From the NCBI GenBank assembly GCA_964534955.1, contig CAZHRR010000072.1, forward strand, positions 1 to 11,428: 11,428 nt of DNA, in the 5' to 3' direction. The DNA comes from UBA2128 sp964534955. Lineage in GTDB: Bacteria > Fidelibacterota > Marinisomatia > Marinisomatales > UBA2128. Made by a program: the position numbers and the translations under genes. Numbering within the stretch: the stretch's first letter is position 1; every line of letters begins with the position of its first letter. The notes under the pieces are model-generated. The model had not been told where the DNA came from and did no database searches. It was given only the letters and a program-made list of their open reading frames with translations. Shown here one piece after another: positions 1 through 8,572 of this stretch.

Positions 1-3000
1 CGAAGCACTAACACCTTCCGCCAGAGGATGGTCCGATTCTATAACCTGAAGATTATAATATGAATATAACCAGTAATAGTAAGTAGGGACCATGAGGCTC
101 CAACCTTGGAGAAGGTTCCCATCATCGGCGCAGACGATGACCGTTCCCCCCTCTTCTACAAAGCTGTTAAGAACATCTGACCAGTCCTGCCCATAGTAAT
201 ACATGTAACAATATTCCTGTTTTGGAAACAGCAGGATATTCATCCCTTCCAGATCAGACGCAAGATCGTCAGCATCAGTGGAGTACGATTCGTAGAGAGT
301 ATAATCTGTAAAATATGTATTGATGGCCTCAAGAGTGTTAAGGTACTCCTGGTAGTAGTCAGCGCAAGCAACCCACGCCAGCAGGTTCGTGCTGCCTCTC
401 TGATTTCTCAGATCATCCAGGGTAAGTGACGACTGATGCGGTTCACCACTAGTCTCAGTGTGTTGTACTCCCTCTCCCGTCTGCGGGGGATAAGGAGATT
501 CGAACTCCAGATCACCAAGTATCTGGCTCTCACGTGCAGACAGCCCATCTGTATACTCAATGTAAATAGACCAGTTGAGATCGCTGCCGCCATCATTGGC
601 TATCATGATTGAGTCAGACACCATCTCTCCAGATGGTATAGTTAAATCAAATATCTCAGGTGACACTACGATATCGGGTGCAATGAGTACAGTGGAAACT
701 ACTGGCACCTCCACCGTCGACTCATCAGGATCATTCGTAGTCAATGTCACAGTCGTACTGAACTCCCCTTCCGTGTAGGACATTAGTACAAACGTAAGAG
801 TATCGGTTGACATTGGTGGGATGGTCAGCGATGCAGGTGTCACAGACAGTTCGGGATTACCTGACTGTACATCCGAGATCACCAAGTCATCTGTACCCTC
901 ATTGTCAATGGAGAGATAAGCCAAGTCCATGTAGCCTACGTACGAAACACCAAAATCCACTCCCTCATCTGCAATGGCGATGTCAGGAACACCTGTAACA
1001 TTCAATTGAGTTGGGATGGACTCTTCAGGATTGGCTGGATCATTGCTCGACACAATAATATCGGCAAAATAGTCACCACCAAACAGTCCAGCAGCATCAA
1101 AAGTCACCATGATGTCTAGAGACGAGTCGGCAGGTACTGTTCCTTCTATGGGATTAGCTGACAGCCAGTCAACGCCACCAGTAGCAGCATAGATAACCGC
1201 ATTATGCCCCATGTGGAAGAAATCACTGTCTTCCCAATAGTAAGTTCCAACATAGACATTCACACCTACCACATTGGGATTGACTGCCACGCATGGCGTA
1301 CCGTCGTCATACCACGCCACAACTTCAGGATCACCGACAAGTGACACGTCTGAAGAATACACATCGTAGCCATCTAAGACACCGTCCATGATGGGATGAT
1401 CGGCATCGTAGTCACCCAGGTACTTATCCTCATAGGTCACATTGGCGTTGCTGAAAGGAGCATATCCTTCAGTCATGATCTGGCCGTCCATACCGCTCCA
1501 GTCCGAGAAGCAAAACTGGAACATCACCAGAGCGCCGCCGCTGTCCACGTACTCAGCCAGCACATCTCCCAAAGCGACTGCACTAGAAAACTGGTAATTG
1601 CTCCAAGGCACCACCACATCGTAACTCTGGAGAGTCTCAAGGTCAGGAGTAGAGGATCCCGCATCATAAATATCCACCACAGAAATGTCGTCGTAAGTGA
1701 GGAGATGCTCAGCAAATGGAGATCCCTCATAGATATCATCATCAGCAAGAACCAAAAGTACATTCACACCGGTTGTTCTTCTGGATGATGGGACAAAGTC
1801 GGTGTGGTTGATCCTCTCTGCAATTCTGCCTCTGGAAGTTAATCGTTCTACCGAGGAGGGACGAGATCCAGTATTGATTACAGTATGATTCAGGCCAAGT
1901 GCTGTTCTTGCCTGATCCACAGTCTCAACAGAGAGAATGAAATCCAGATCACTGCCTCCACTGTTACTGATGGTAACCACCTGAGAGTCCAATTCTCCGG
2001 TGAGGAGTGCTGAGAAGAGGGAATCCGGCGAAATAAAAATGATGGGAGGTTCCACAGCGTTTCCGTAGACTGAAATCTCAAGTGTCCCTTCATCCGAATC
2101 ATCGGAAAGTATAGTAATGGTGCCGCTGTAATCTCCAACAGCTATAGGCAGAAAGTAGACTTCCACTACTATTTCCTCACCGTAGTCAATAGTGGCAGAT
2201 GATTGAGAAACAGTGAACACATCATTGTCAGAAGTAATACTCGTTACCTCCAGCACATCAGTACCGTCATTACCGATCAACAACTCCAGTGTGCCGCCGA
2301 AGCCCACATACGTCACCTCAAAATCCATAGTATCCGGATCAACCCAGATATCCGGAGCGCCTGTTACGTTCATATTTACCGGTACTGTTACAAAAGGATC
2401 CACAGGATCGTTATTTGAGATCAATATACTTGCTTCGTAATCTCCCCCAAAAAGACCCGCAGCATCGAATGTTACTCCAATTTCCATAGATGAATCAGCT
2501 GGGACGATGCCTGATAACTCAGACACTTCCAGCCAAGGGGGTTCTACATCTGTGCGAGTGTATGAAAATCCCCCACCTTGTCCACCACTTGTCCAACTGT
2601 GAAATACAATATCAAAGTATTTATCATCCGATATCAAGTGTAACGACATGGGCTGATCTACCATCCCCGGAGGATACCCACCAACAGCATCCCTCCATAC
2701 TTGATAATCCTCAGGCTCAAGGTCTTCAGTATAGCCATATGACCACTCTGTATCATGGGGTGAATCCCAATTGTAATAACTCTCTGTAGCAATATTAAAT
2801 ATCCCCTGACTATTGGCTCTAGTGATCCACACATTATCAGTGATACGATCCTGATTTTCGGGTAAGGTCCAATCTGCATAATCGTCTTTTGTAAAAGTAA
2901 CTGTACCCAGTCCAACGCCTTCGATATCTATTTCCCAAACCAGGTTACTGCCGCCGCTATTTGAAATTGATAGTAGTTGAGTAGATATTTCACCAGTAAA

Positions 3001-4320
3001 GAGTGAATCACTTAGCGAATCCGGTGAAACAGATATGATGGGAGGTTCAACATACTGACCCTCCAGGATCACTACATACGTTCCTTCATCGGGGTCGTTG
3101 GAACTGAACGTCAACGTTCCCGGATAATCGCCAACCAAACCGGAAGAAAAGATTACCAGGAAGATCTCCGTCGCTCCGGGGACGATTTCAGCTGAGGATG
3201 GTGATACGGAGTACTCGGAAGGTTCAGCGACAACAGCAGAGATAAGCAGATCATCAGTTCCGTCGTTCTCAACGATCAGCTCCAGGGTATCGCTGTAGTC
3301 GATGAAGACCTCTCCAAAATCGAGCGTATCCGACGACATCGCAATATCCGGTGCTCCGGTAACGTCCAGATGAGCAGGTACTGTGACCTCAGGATTGGCT
3401 GGATCATTACTTGTAACAACGATATCGGCGAAGTAGTCGCCGCCGAACAGGCTGGACGCATCAAACGTGACAGTAATCTCATCCTGGCCTCCCGCAGGAA
3501 TTGTACCACCCTCAGTGCTCAGTTCCAGCCAACCTGGTCCAAGTTCCCAAGAGATGTGTCCCGAATACCTATCAGGTACATAGTCCTCATCTTCCACATA
3601 TAAGGCGCCACCCCAAGCATAAAAGTCGATAGCTTCAGGATCACCCATATCGGCGGCAGAAGCTCCAACAGTTATGAAGTTTGAATTAGCCTCAAGTTCG
3701 AAAATAGTCAATGGAGAAAGCCATTCGATATTCCCTTCGTCAGTAATAGCATACAGTCCCATATCAATATCCCAATACTCTCTTCCGATGGCAACATAAT
3801 CGGCACCAACATCCCACATATCGACATAGAAACCTGTTTCGGTATTCTGGTCTGCATCGATGATGACGTTCACACCCATGCCTATCTCATAGGGGTCAAC
3901 CCACCCTTCGTACGTCTCTAACTTGACTGCAATGTCGATTCCATCGCTCATACCATACACATTGCCAAAATCATAAGTCAAGGTGTCATCATCGGGATCA
4001 GTGTAGAGTAGCGTCCAGTCACGGTTCCCAGCTGATCTGCTGGAAATCCTCTCACTGCCATCGGTATCAGCTCTATGACTACGCAGTGATCGCACTGAGG
4101 ACGATATGCCCAAAAGTTCTCTGATATTGGCTGGCTGGTGGTTTAACGGTGAATCGCTTGCAAAGGAAGAAGAATTTCTCATCCCCTCAACAGATTCCAC
4201 CTCTAACTGATAGACCAGATCGCTCTCTCCTGTGTTAGCAATCGTCAGTGTCTGCGTTTCCGTCTCCCCCGTGAAGAGAGCTGCTGAAAGAGAATCGGGA
4301 CTTACACTAATAATCGGCGG
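1..4320 (-). repeat. Four composite stalk repeats with variable inserted domains
   Basis: Units cover 4320-3046, 3045-2050, 2049-682 and 681-1 (cut by the edge). Each begins with a 42-43 residue piece of the type PPIISVSPDSL...GSDLVxxIxVE. In the three complete units an insert of 220, 128 or 252 residues follows, and then a block of exactly 162 residues. That block starts WLExS, contains VTFDAAGLFGGDY, a conserved NDP and VTG (glycine 58 residues after the W), and then an ASH-like domain with DFGxxYVGY and NDGTDDL. The fourth unit shows the first piece and at least 185 residues of insert. The 42-residue piece and the first 59 residues of the block together look like one BACON/choice-of-anchor-type Ig-like domain, split by the insert. 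An unsplit ASH-like half unit precedes unit one at 4641-4321. Confidence 0.85.
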
Positions 4321-6039
4321 TAATAGCGCTGTGGCCGTGAGTTGTACAATCAGAGTATCATTCTCAATAGAATTGCTCAGGATAGTGATTTCTCCAATAT
4401 AATCGCCATCCAAGGCAGGATCAAAAGCGATGTCCAAGTCGAAAGTTTCCCAGAAATCGAGCATTATTGTATCCTCAGGCGGATTCACCAGTGAGAATCC
4501 GTCACCCGTAAGCTCTGCTGAATAGACCTCCAGCAGGGAAAGACCACTGTTGCGGATGGTGACCGTACCTGTATCAGGATAGCTTATATAAACATCACCA
4601 AAGTCCAAAGTATCAGACGGAATCGTTGTGATCATTGGAGCGGATGATGTAGTACGGAGGAAGTTTCCTCCGTAGGTCCCGGCAACAGTCATCATGCCGG
4701 ACTCAGTTACTTCTGAGTCCTTGCTGAGTGACCCGCTACTGGTGAGCCCGTCATTGTCAGGCTCCCATGTGGCGCCGCTGTCCACGCTGGCATAAATGCC
4801 AGCACCCCAGATATCCACTAAAATATCCCCAAGCGGTGTAAACTCCATATCACCGGCTGCAGCTTCCTCCGGAATACCTTCACCAGCCGGTTCCCAGCCA
4901 TAGTCGGTCATCTTTAGAACACCGTTCCCCCAGGTTGATGCAAGAACGATTGAAGTCTCCGGAACAAGTGTAAAATCATAGCCTCGATAGTCCAAAAGAA
5001 GGGCATCGTAGTCTTCCCATGTATAGCCTCCATCAAAGGATTCCACCGAGTAGTAGTCATTACCCTCCCCAAACGGATCAAATCTCTTGCACATTATCAA
5101 GTGATTGTCGTCGTCTGGATCTACTCCATAATTGAACAAAAACTGTTCTGTAGAAGAATATATAGTAGTCCAAGTCAGACCTCCGTCATCGCTGCGGTAA
5201 AACTCATTTATTGTGTTATAAAAGTTATAACCGTGAGCATAGACAACATCAGAATTGCTGGGACAATATTGGATGTCCCGGACGGACATGGAGTCACCAC
5301 CCACTGCATTAGTCCATGTATCTCCACCGTCCGTGGACAAGTACATGCCTCCATAGCGGAATCCGGCCAGTGCAATTGACGGATCTTCAGGATGAACAGC
5401 AACCGAATAACAATTCCATGTGTGAGAAGGCGCTAGTTTTTGTTCCCACGTCCATCCTCCGTCGTTGGTCTTGAAAACCCCGTATCCTAAAGTTGCAGCC
5501 CAAATCTCGTTTTCGTTGACTATGTCCACTTCATCTACGAACTGGTGATCCAAACCTTCATCGCTTCGACTCCAATCACTGCCGTTGTAACGCCATAGTC
5601 CTTTCCACCAGAGGGAGGCGACGAACTGACTGTCAGTTTGTGAGTAGGTCACTCCGTATCCCAATACATCGGGGACAGGTGGGTGCTCATGATTCCAGAT
5701 ATCCCCTCCGTCAAATGATTCAAAAACTCCATAATACCCGCTATGTGTAAGAATATGATCTGAATCATTCGGGTCTGAAGCAGTGCTCAGGATATACGGC
5801 GGTCTTGAGTACGGCTCGGATGGATCCCAACCGAACTGTTCATCTACAACGACCCAACTGCTCCCTCCATCGTGCGTAATTAAAAGGCCAAAAAATGTAG
5901 ATAAATATATTGTTTCCGGTGAATTGAAATCTATTTCAATATGTCGAACAGAGTAATAGTCTGGCAGGATGATCTCACTGAATGTCGCCCCAGCATCGGT
6001 ACTCACAGAGAATAAACCTGATCTCGCTGCATAGACCAT
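1..6039 (-). CDS. Giant modular repeat protein, main body (partial, 5' part frameshifted)
   Basis: This frame is open for 2013 codons from an ATG at 6039 to the left edge. It is the continuation of the fragment at 5975-6703; fused numbering from M at 6703 is used here. Asp-box blades (S/T-x-D-x-G-x-x-W) occur at residues 234, 276, 329, 412, 456, 504, 555 and 639, with degenerate blades near 371 and 598. A choice-of-anchor-D/ASH-like Ig domain spans 688-794. Composite repeat units start at 795, 1220, 1552 and 2008. Inserted domains lie at about 838-1057 (DOMON/CBM9-like, tentative), 1262-1389 (contains TLPENQDRIT, family not named), 1594-1845 (ThuA/GATase1-like) and 2050 onward (a second GATase1-like domain, cut by the edge). 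It is probably an exported adhesin or scaffold. The ATG at 6039 has no Shine-Dalgarno sequence and no signal peptide, so it is unlikely to be a natural start. The C-terminus, where an anchor or dockerin would be, lies outside the window. Function is inferred from architecture only. Confidence 0.85.
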   Translation of the reverse strand, partial: MVYAARSGLFSVSTDAGATFSEIILPDYYSVRHIEIDFNSPETIYLSTFFGLLITHDGGSSWVVVDEQFGWDPSEPYSRPPYILSTASDPNDSDHILTHSGYYGVFESFDGGDIWNHEHPPVPDVLGYGVTYSQTDSQFVASLWWKGLWRYNGSDWSRSDEGLDHQFVDEVDIVNENEIWAATLGYGVFKTNDGGWTWEQKLAPSHTWNCYSVAVHPEDPSIALAGFRYGGMYLSTDGGDTWTNAVGGDSMSVRDIQYCPSNSDVVYAHGYNFYNTINEFYRSDDGGLTWTTIYSSTEQFLFNYGVDPDDDNHLIMCKRFDPFGEGNDYYSVESFDGGYTWEDYDALLLDYRGYDFTLVPETSIVLASTWGNGVLKMTDYGWEPAGEGIPEEAAAGDMEFTPLGDILVDIWGAGIYASVDSGATWEPDNDGLTSSGSLSKDSEVTESGMMTVAGTYGGNFLRTTSSAPMITTIPSDTLDFGDVYISYPDTGTVTIRNSGLSLLEVYSAELTGDGFSLVNPPEDTIMLDFWETFDLDIAFDPALDGDYIGEITILSNSIENDTLIVQLTATALLPPIISVSPDSLSAALFTGETETQTLTIANTGESDLVYQLEVESVEGMRNSSSFASDSPLNHQPANIRELLGISSSVRSLRSHRADTDGSERISSRSAGNRDWTLLYTDPDDDTLTYDFGNVYGMSDGIDIAVKLETYEGWVDPYEIGMGVNVIIDADQNTETGFYVDMWDVGADYVAIGREYWDIDMGLYAITDEGNIEWLSPLTIFELEANSNFITVGASAADMGDPEAIDFYAWGGALYVEDEDYVPDRYSGHISWELGPGWLELSTEGGTIPAGGQDEITVTFDASSLFGGDYFADIVVTSNDPANPEVTVPAHLDVTGAPDIAMSSDTLDFGEVFIDYSDTLELIVENDGTDDLLISAVVAEPSEYSVSPSSAEIVPGATEIFLVIFSSGLVGDYPGTLTFSSNDPDEGTYVVILEGQYVEPPIISVSPDSLSDSLFTGEISTQLLSISNSGGSNLVWEIDIEGVGLGTVTFTKDDYADWTLPENQDRITDNVWITRANSQGIFNIATESYYNWDSPHDTEWSYGYTEDLEPEDYQVWRDAVGGYPPGMVDQPMSLHLISDDKYFDIVFHSWTSGGQGGGFSYTRTDVEPPWLEVSELSGIVPADSSMEIGVTFDAAGLFGGDYEASILISNNDPVDPFVTVPVNMNVTGAPDIWVDPDTMDFEVTYVGFGGTLELLIGNDGTDVLEVTSITSDNDVFTVSQSSATIDYGEEIVVEVYFLPIAVGDYSGTITILSDDSDEGTLEISVYGNAVEPPIIFISPDSLFSALLTGELDSQVVTISNSGGSDLDFILSVETVDQARTALGLNHTVINTGSRPSSVERLTSRGRIAERINHTDFVPSSRRTTGVNVLLVLADDDIYEGSPFAEHLLTYDDISVVDIYDAGSSTPDLETLQSYDVVVPWSNYQFSSAVALGDVLAEYVDSGGALVMFQFCFSDWSGMDGQIMTEGYAPFSNANVTYEDKYLGDYDADHPIMDGVLDGYDVYSSDVSLVGDPEVVAWYDDGTPCVAVNPNVVGVNVYVGTYYWEDSDFFHMGHNAVIYAATGGVDWLSANPIEGTVPADSSLDIMVTFDAAGLFGGDYFADIIVSSNDPANPEESIPTQLNVTGVPDIAIADEGVDFGVSYVGYMDLAYLSIDNEGTDDLVISDVQSGNPELSVTPASLTIPPMSTDTLTFVLMSYTEGEFSTTVTLTTNDPDESTVEVPVVSTVLIAPDIVVSPEIFDLTIPSGEMVSDSIMIANDGGSDLNWSIYIEYTDGLSARESQILGDLEFESPYPPQTGEGVQHTETSGEPHQSSLTLDDLRNQRGSTNLLAWVACADYYQEYLNTLEAINTYFTDYTLYESYSTDADDLASDLEGMNILLFPKQEYCYMYYYGQDWSDVLNSFVEEGGTVIVCADDGNLLQGWSLMVPTYYYWLYSYYNLQVIESDHPLAEGVSAS

Positions 6040-6703
6040 CTGAATTGGACGGGTGAGAACGAATATGGCTAATGTAACTTCCCGCATCGTAGTTCTGAAA
6101 CCAGGTATCTCCGCCATTCCAAGTGTAGAAGAACCCTTCGGGTCCACCCAGATAAACAGTGTCCGGGTGTACAGGATTTACTTCAATGGTGTAGGCGTAA
6201 GTCAGGCTGTCCGGCCCCCATATTTCCCAGCTGTTTCCGCCATCTTGAGATCGGAAAGTTCCGTATTCGAAATAACCAGCATTGTACGCCCCAACATACA
6301 CGACATCCGGATTTTGGGGATCTACATCCAAGCCATTCCACGAGCAGAGGAGATCAGTGAGGCCTGTTTCAGACCATGTGTTACCACTATCTGTTGATTT
6401 ATAAACTCCGTCACCGTAGGTAGAAGCATAAACCACATTCGGTGAACTGGGAGCGAATACGAGTTCCTCAACAGTGGCACCCGGAATTCCGCCTATCTCA
6501 GTCCATGGACCTCCCTCTCTCTGGATAGAGTAATCCCTTTGGAATCCTACGACTTCTCCCCTGGACATTTCAGCAAGAACTTCAGGACCATACGGATTCA
6601 TAAACTCATCTGCATAAGGATCTATATATTCTGGTATTCTATCGGGTGAACCTGTGTTGGCTAAAAGAAGAACTGGTAATAAAAGAGTTATGATAGATTT
6701 CAT
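5975..6703 (-). CDS. N-terminal fragment of the giant propeller/repeat protein (signal peptide plus first Asp-box blades)
   Basis: The ATG at 6703 has a strong upstream GGAGG 8 nt away and opens a classic signal peptide (MKSIITLLLPVLLLANT), so it is preferred over an in-frame GTG at 6760 that would bury the signal. After the signal come Asp-box blades STDSGNTW (103-110), SQDGGNSW (152-159) and TWNGGDTW (194-201), each preceded by a strand of the type PDVVYVG, as in BNR/sortilin/YCF48-like propellers. Up to residue 222 (SNSD) the protein matches the repeat pattern. The next 20 residues are out-of-frame and end at a stop at 5975. Frame 0 resumes at VYAARSG with the next Asp box in place. Other blades read DVVYA here, so two bases are probably missing (or one is extra) near 6036-6038. 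It belongs with the body at 1-6039 as one gene. Confidence 0.85.
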   Translation of the reverse strand: MKSIITLLLPVLLLANTGSPDRIPEYIDPYADEFMNPYGPEVLAEMSRGEVVGFQRDYSIQREGGPWTEIGGIPGATVEELVFAPSSPNVVYASTYGDGVYKSTDSGNTWSETGLTDLLCSWNGLDVDPQNPDVVYVGAYNAGYFEYGTFRSQDGGNSWEIWGPDSLTYAYTIEVNPVHPDTVYLGGPEGFFYTWNGGDTWFQNYDAGSYISHIRSHPSNSDGLCSEIRFILCEYRCWGDIQ

Positions 6704-6710
6704 GGCTTGT

Positions 6711-6718
6711 GCCTCCCT
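6711..6718 (-). promoter_or_regulatory. Ribosome binding site deciding the start of the giant protein
   Basis: The minus strand reads AGGGAGGC. Its GGAGG core lies 8 nt before the ATG at 6703, the ideal distance. This favours 6703 over the in-frame GTG at 6760, which a second GGGAG stretch directly abuts, too close to serve it. Confidence 0.75.
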
Positions 6719-6772
6719 AATAGTAGGTACATCTTTACATAGCTGGGAGTAAATGCTCACCTCCCTGCCTTC

Positions 6773-6801
6773 ATTATCAACTATCGCAAAAATGGTGCCA
6801 A
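6773..6801 (-). promoter_or_regulatory. Sigma70-like promoter of the giant protein gene
   Basis: The minus strand has TTGGCA (6796-6801), a 17-nt spacer, then GATAAT (6773-6778). Each hexamer matches the general consensus at five of six positions. Transcription would start near 6766, giving a leader of about 60 nt before the ATG at 6703. It lies just downstream of the terminator-like hairpin of the protease gene, which fits separate transcription. Seen by eye only; promoter rules in this lineage may differ. Confidence 0.5.
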
Positions 6802-6840
6802 TTGCGTGCCCCTGTCGAAAACATACTAAGAGATGCTATC

Positions 6841-6871
6841 AAAAAACTACAAAACGCAAGTCAAAACTTGC
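6841..6871 (-). terminator. Rho-independent-like terminator after the S8 protease gene
   Basis: On the minus strand GCAAGT-TTTG-ACTTGC forms a perfect 6-bp stem with a 4-nt loop (6856-6871). It is followed directly by GTTTTGTAGTTTTTT (6841-6855). It starts about 50 nt after the protease stop codon. The stem is short, with three G-C pairs, so strength is uncertain, but stem plus T-rich tail in this place is typical. Confidence 0.55.
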
Positions 6872-6922
6872 AGTACAAAGTTAATCTACAAAATGAATCT
6901 CAATGTTACACCTAAAACTACT

Positions 6923-8572
6923 CTATTGCCCCAATATGATTTGTATTAAGAGGATAATATCGAAGACATCCACAAACTGGTCATGATTCATATCTCCTAT
7001 GGCTGCTTCCTCTGGTCCCATGGAAGCAGGATCCAGGATCAAATCCACCATGAGGAGAACATCAGAAACATTCAGAACGTAATCTCCATTTAAATCACCC
7101 AGAACAGGTTCTGATTCATAGTTGATGGCATCCCATACATTGATTATGCCCCAACCGTAGTCGTTGTCTGGGCTGTCAGCCTGGGAAGCGGTCATCATGA
7201 GAGCTTCCCTAACCTGCATGGGTGCCCAGTTCGGATGGGCGCTCAAGACAACCGCTGCTGCTCCGCCTACAAGCGGCGTGGAGAGGGACGTCCCACTGAC
7301 GTAAGTATACTCCTGAGTCCCTGATGGCGACGCACAGAATGTATAAACCCCTCTGGCACAAACTTCTGGTTTCGTCCGGCCATCATAGGTTGGTCCGTGG
7401 GAACTGAAAGAAGCAATTACTCCTTCACTGTCTACTGCGCCCACAGCTATTACGGAATCGGCATCTGCTGGAGCGATGATATAGTACCAGCTGTAGTACC
7501 CCTCATTCCCGGCTGCAGTTGCGCAGACCATCCCAAGGGATACAGCAATATCCACACCGATTGTTGTTACAGCCGTGTTGCCATCCATGTCTTCGTAAGT
7601 GTACCAGTCGAGGTATCCAAGGGAGCTGGATGCCACATCCGCACCGAGCGAGTCACCCCACTCCAGTGCAGCCACATAGTTGTCTTCCTCTACCTGAATC
7701 TCCTGGTCTACCATTTCCGTCTTGGCCAATAGGAAAGTCGCCTCAAAGGCCGGACCGAAAAGAGTACCGGGGGCATATCCCCCCAAGGTAGAAAGGGTAT
7801 AAGTTCCGTGATTGTGCTGACCCCACGGATCACCCCATTCGTCCTGAGTATCGCCATCGTTGTTTATGAAATCCCATTCCGCTATAATACTGTCCTGCTG
7901 AATGGACTCGTGATCCTTGTAGTAGCCGGTATCGAGCATCATCACGAGGACACCTTTCCCAGTATATCCCGCCTCGTGAGCGGATACACAGTTGATCTGC
8001 TCCAGCTGGTCCAGACTGTTGCCGTAGTCCAGGGAGTCCCTCACTCCTCGGTAGCGCTCAAGTTCCCCCCGATGGTAGTCAGACTCATCCGGTGGCAGAG
8101 GCCGGCGATGCATCAGCACGGGATCGATGCGGGAGATGAAAGACAGCCGACTGATCTCCTCCAGCTGCTCCATGCTTGCAGAGACTGAAACAGCATTCAG
8201 CCAGCGGCTTCTGCGGCGGACTGTGGCTCCTTCAGCTGTTACCTGTTTGATGTAGTTACTTTCCAGCGGTATATCCCGGTAGGAAACCACTTCACCGCTC
8301 CCCCGCTTCTCCCGGCGGTTCAGGGAACGCTGTGTCAATCGTGACTTTGCCTCATCCAAGGCAGCCGGGAACTGTGAAGCATCTATCGCCTTGTCCCGGA
8401 AATAAATCCACGCATGAATTGTGCCATCCTCCCGCAGACCTAATGCCGCTGTTTTATGATGAATGACCGGCTGACGTCGAGTTTTTTGGGGAGGTAAGTC
8501 AGCTGTTAAAGTCCAAACTGTCGAAGAAAGAAAGATCACTAGTAGTGTAATCCGAAAATTGATTTTCATCAT
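6923..8572 (-). CDS. Secreted S8 subtilisin-like serine protease with C-terminal dockerin
   Basis: A 549-residue exported endopeptidase. The start is the ATG at 8572, with GGAG 8 nt upstream; an in-frame GTG at 8581 overlaps that GGAG and is rejected. A signal peptide (MMKINFRITLLVIFLSS) is followed by a propeptide-like region (about 45-155) that includes SRWLNAVSVSAS. The peptidase_S8 domain (about 190-480) has catalytic Asp214 (LDTG), His255 (HNHGT), oxyanion Asn356 (AAGNEG) and Ser429 (SGTSLSTP), so all key residues are present. The last 55 or so residues are a type I dockerin with two calcium loops of the form DxNxDxxxxxxD starting at D493 and D527. The gene lies downstream of the carboxypeptidase across a structured 211-nt leader and ends before a terminator-like hairpin. 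Family assignment is firm; substrate and dockerin partner are unknown. Confidence 0.93.
   Translation of the reverse strand: MMKINFRITLLVIFLSSTVWTLTADLPPQKTRRQPVIHHKTAALGLREDGTIHAWIYFRDKAIDASQFPAALDEAKSRLTQRSLNRREKRGSGEVVSYRDIPLESNYIKQVTAEGATVRRRSRWLNAVSVSASMEQLEEISRLSFISRIDPVLMHRRPLPPDESDYHRGELERYRGVRDSLDYGNSLDQLEQINCVSAHEAGYTGKGVLVMMLDTGYYKDHESIQQDSIIAEWDFINNDGDTQDEWGDPWGQHNHGTYTLSTLGGYAPGTLFGPAFEATFLLAKTEMVDQEIQVEEDNYVAALEWGDSLGADVASSSLGYLDWYTYEDMDGNTAVTTIGVDIAVSLGMVCATAAGNEGYYSWYYIIAPADADSVIAVGAVDSEGVIASFSSHGPTYDGRTKPEVCARGVYTFCASPSGTQEYTYVSGTSLSTPLVGGAAAVVLSAHPNWAPMQVREALMMTASQADSPDNDYGWGIINVWDAINYESEPVLGDLNGDYVLNVSDVLLMVDLILDPASMGPEEAAIGDMNHDQFVDVFDIILLIQIILGQ

Noticed and set aside
1396..1788. 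A 130-codon plus-strand open frame
   Set aside because: It is antisense to the GATase1-like insert of the giant protein, whose frame is continuous and motif-supported.
6053..6397. A 114-codon plus-strand open frame spanning the frameshift area
   Set aside because: It is opposite conserved Asp-box blades on the minus strand and has no coding features.
6704..6760. An upstream GTG start for the giant protein
   Set aside because: It would put 19 extra residues before an obvious signal peptide and has no properly spaced ribosome binding site, unlike the ATG at 6703.
7397..8188. Overlapping plus-strand open frames of 90-126 codons opposite the S8 protease
   Set aside because: They are antisense to a gene with complete catalytic motifs and show no domain, signal or ribosome binding site of their own.
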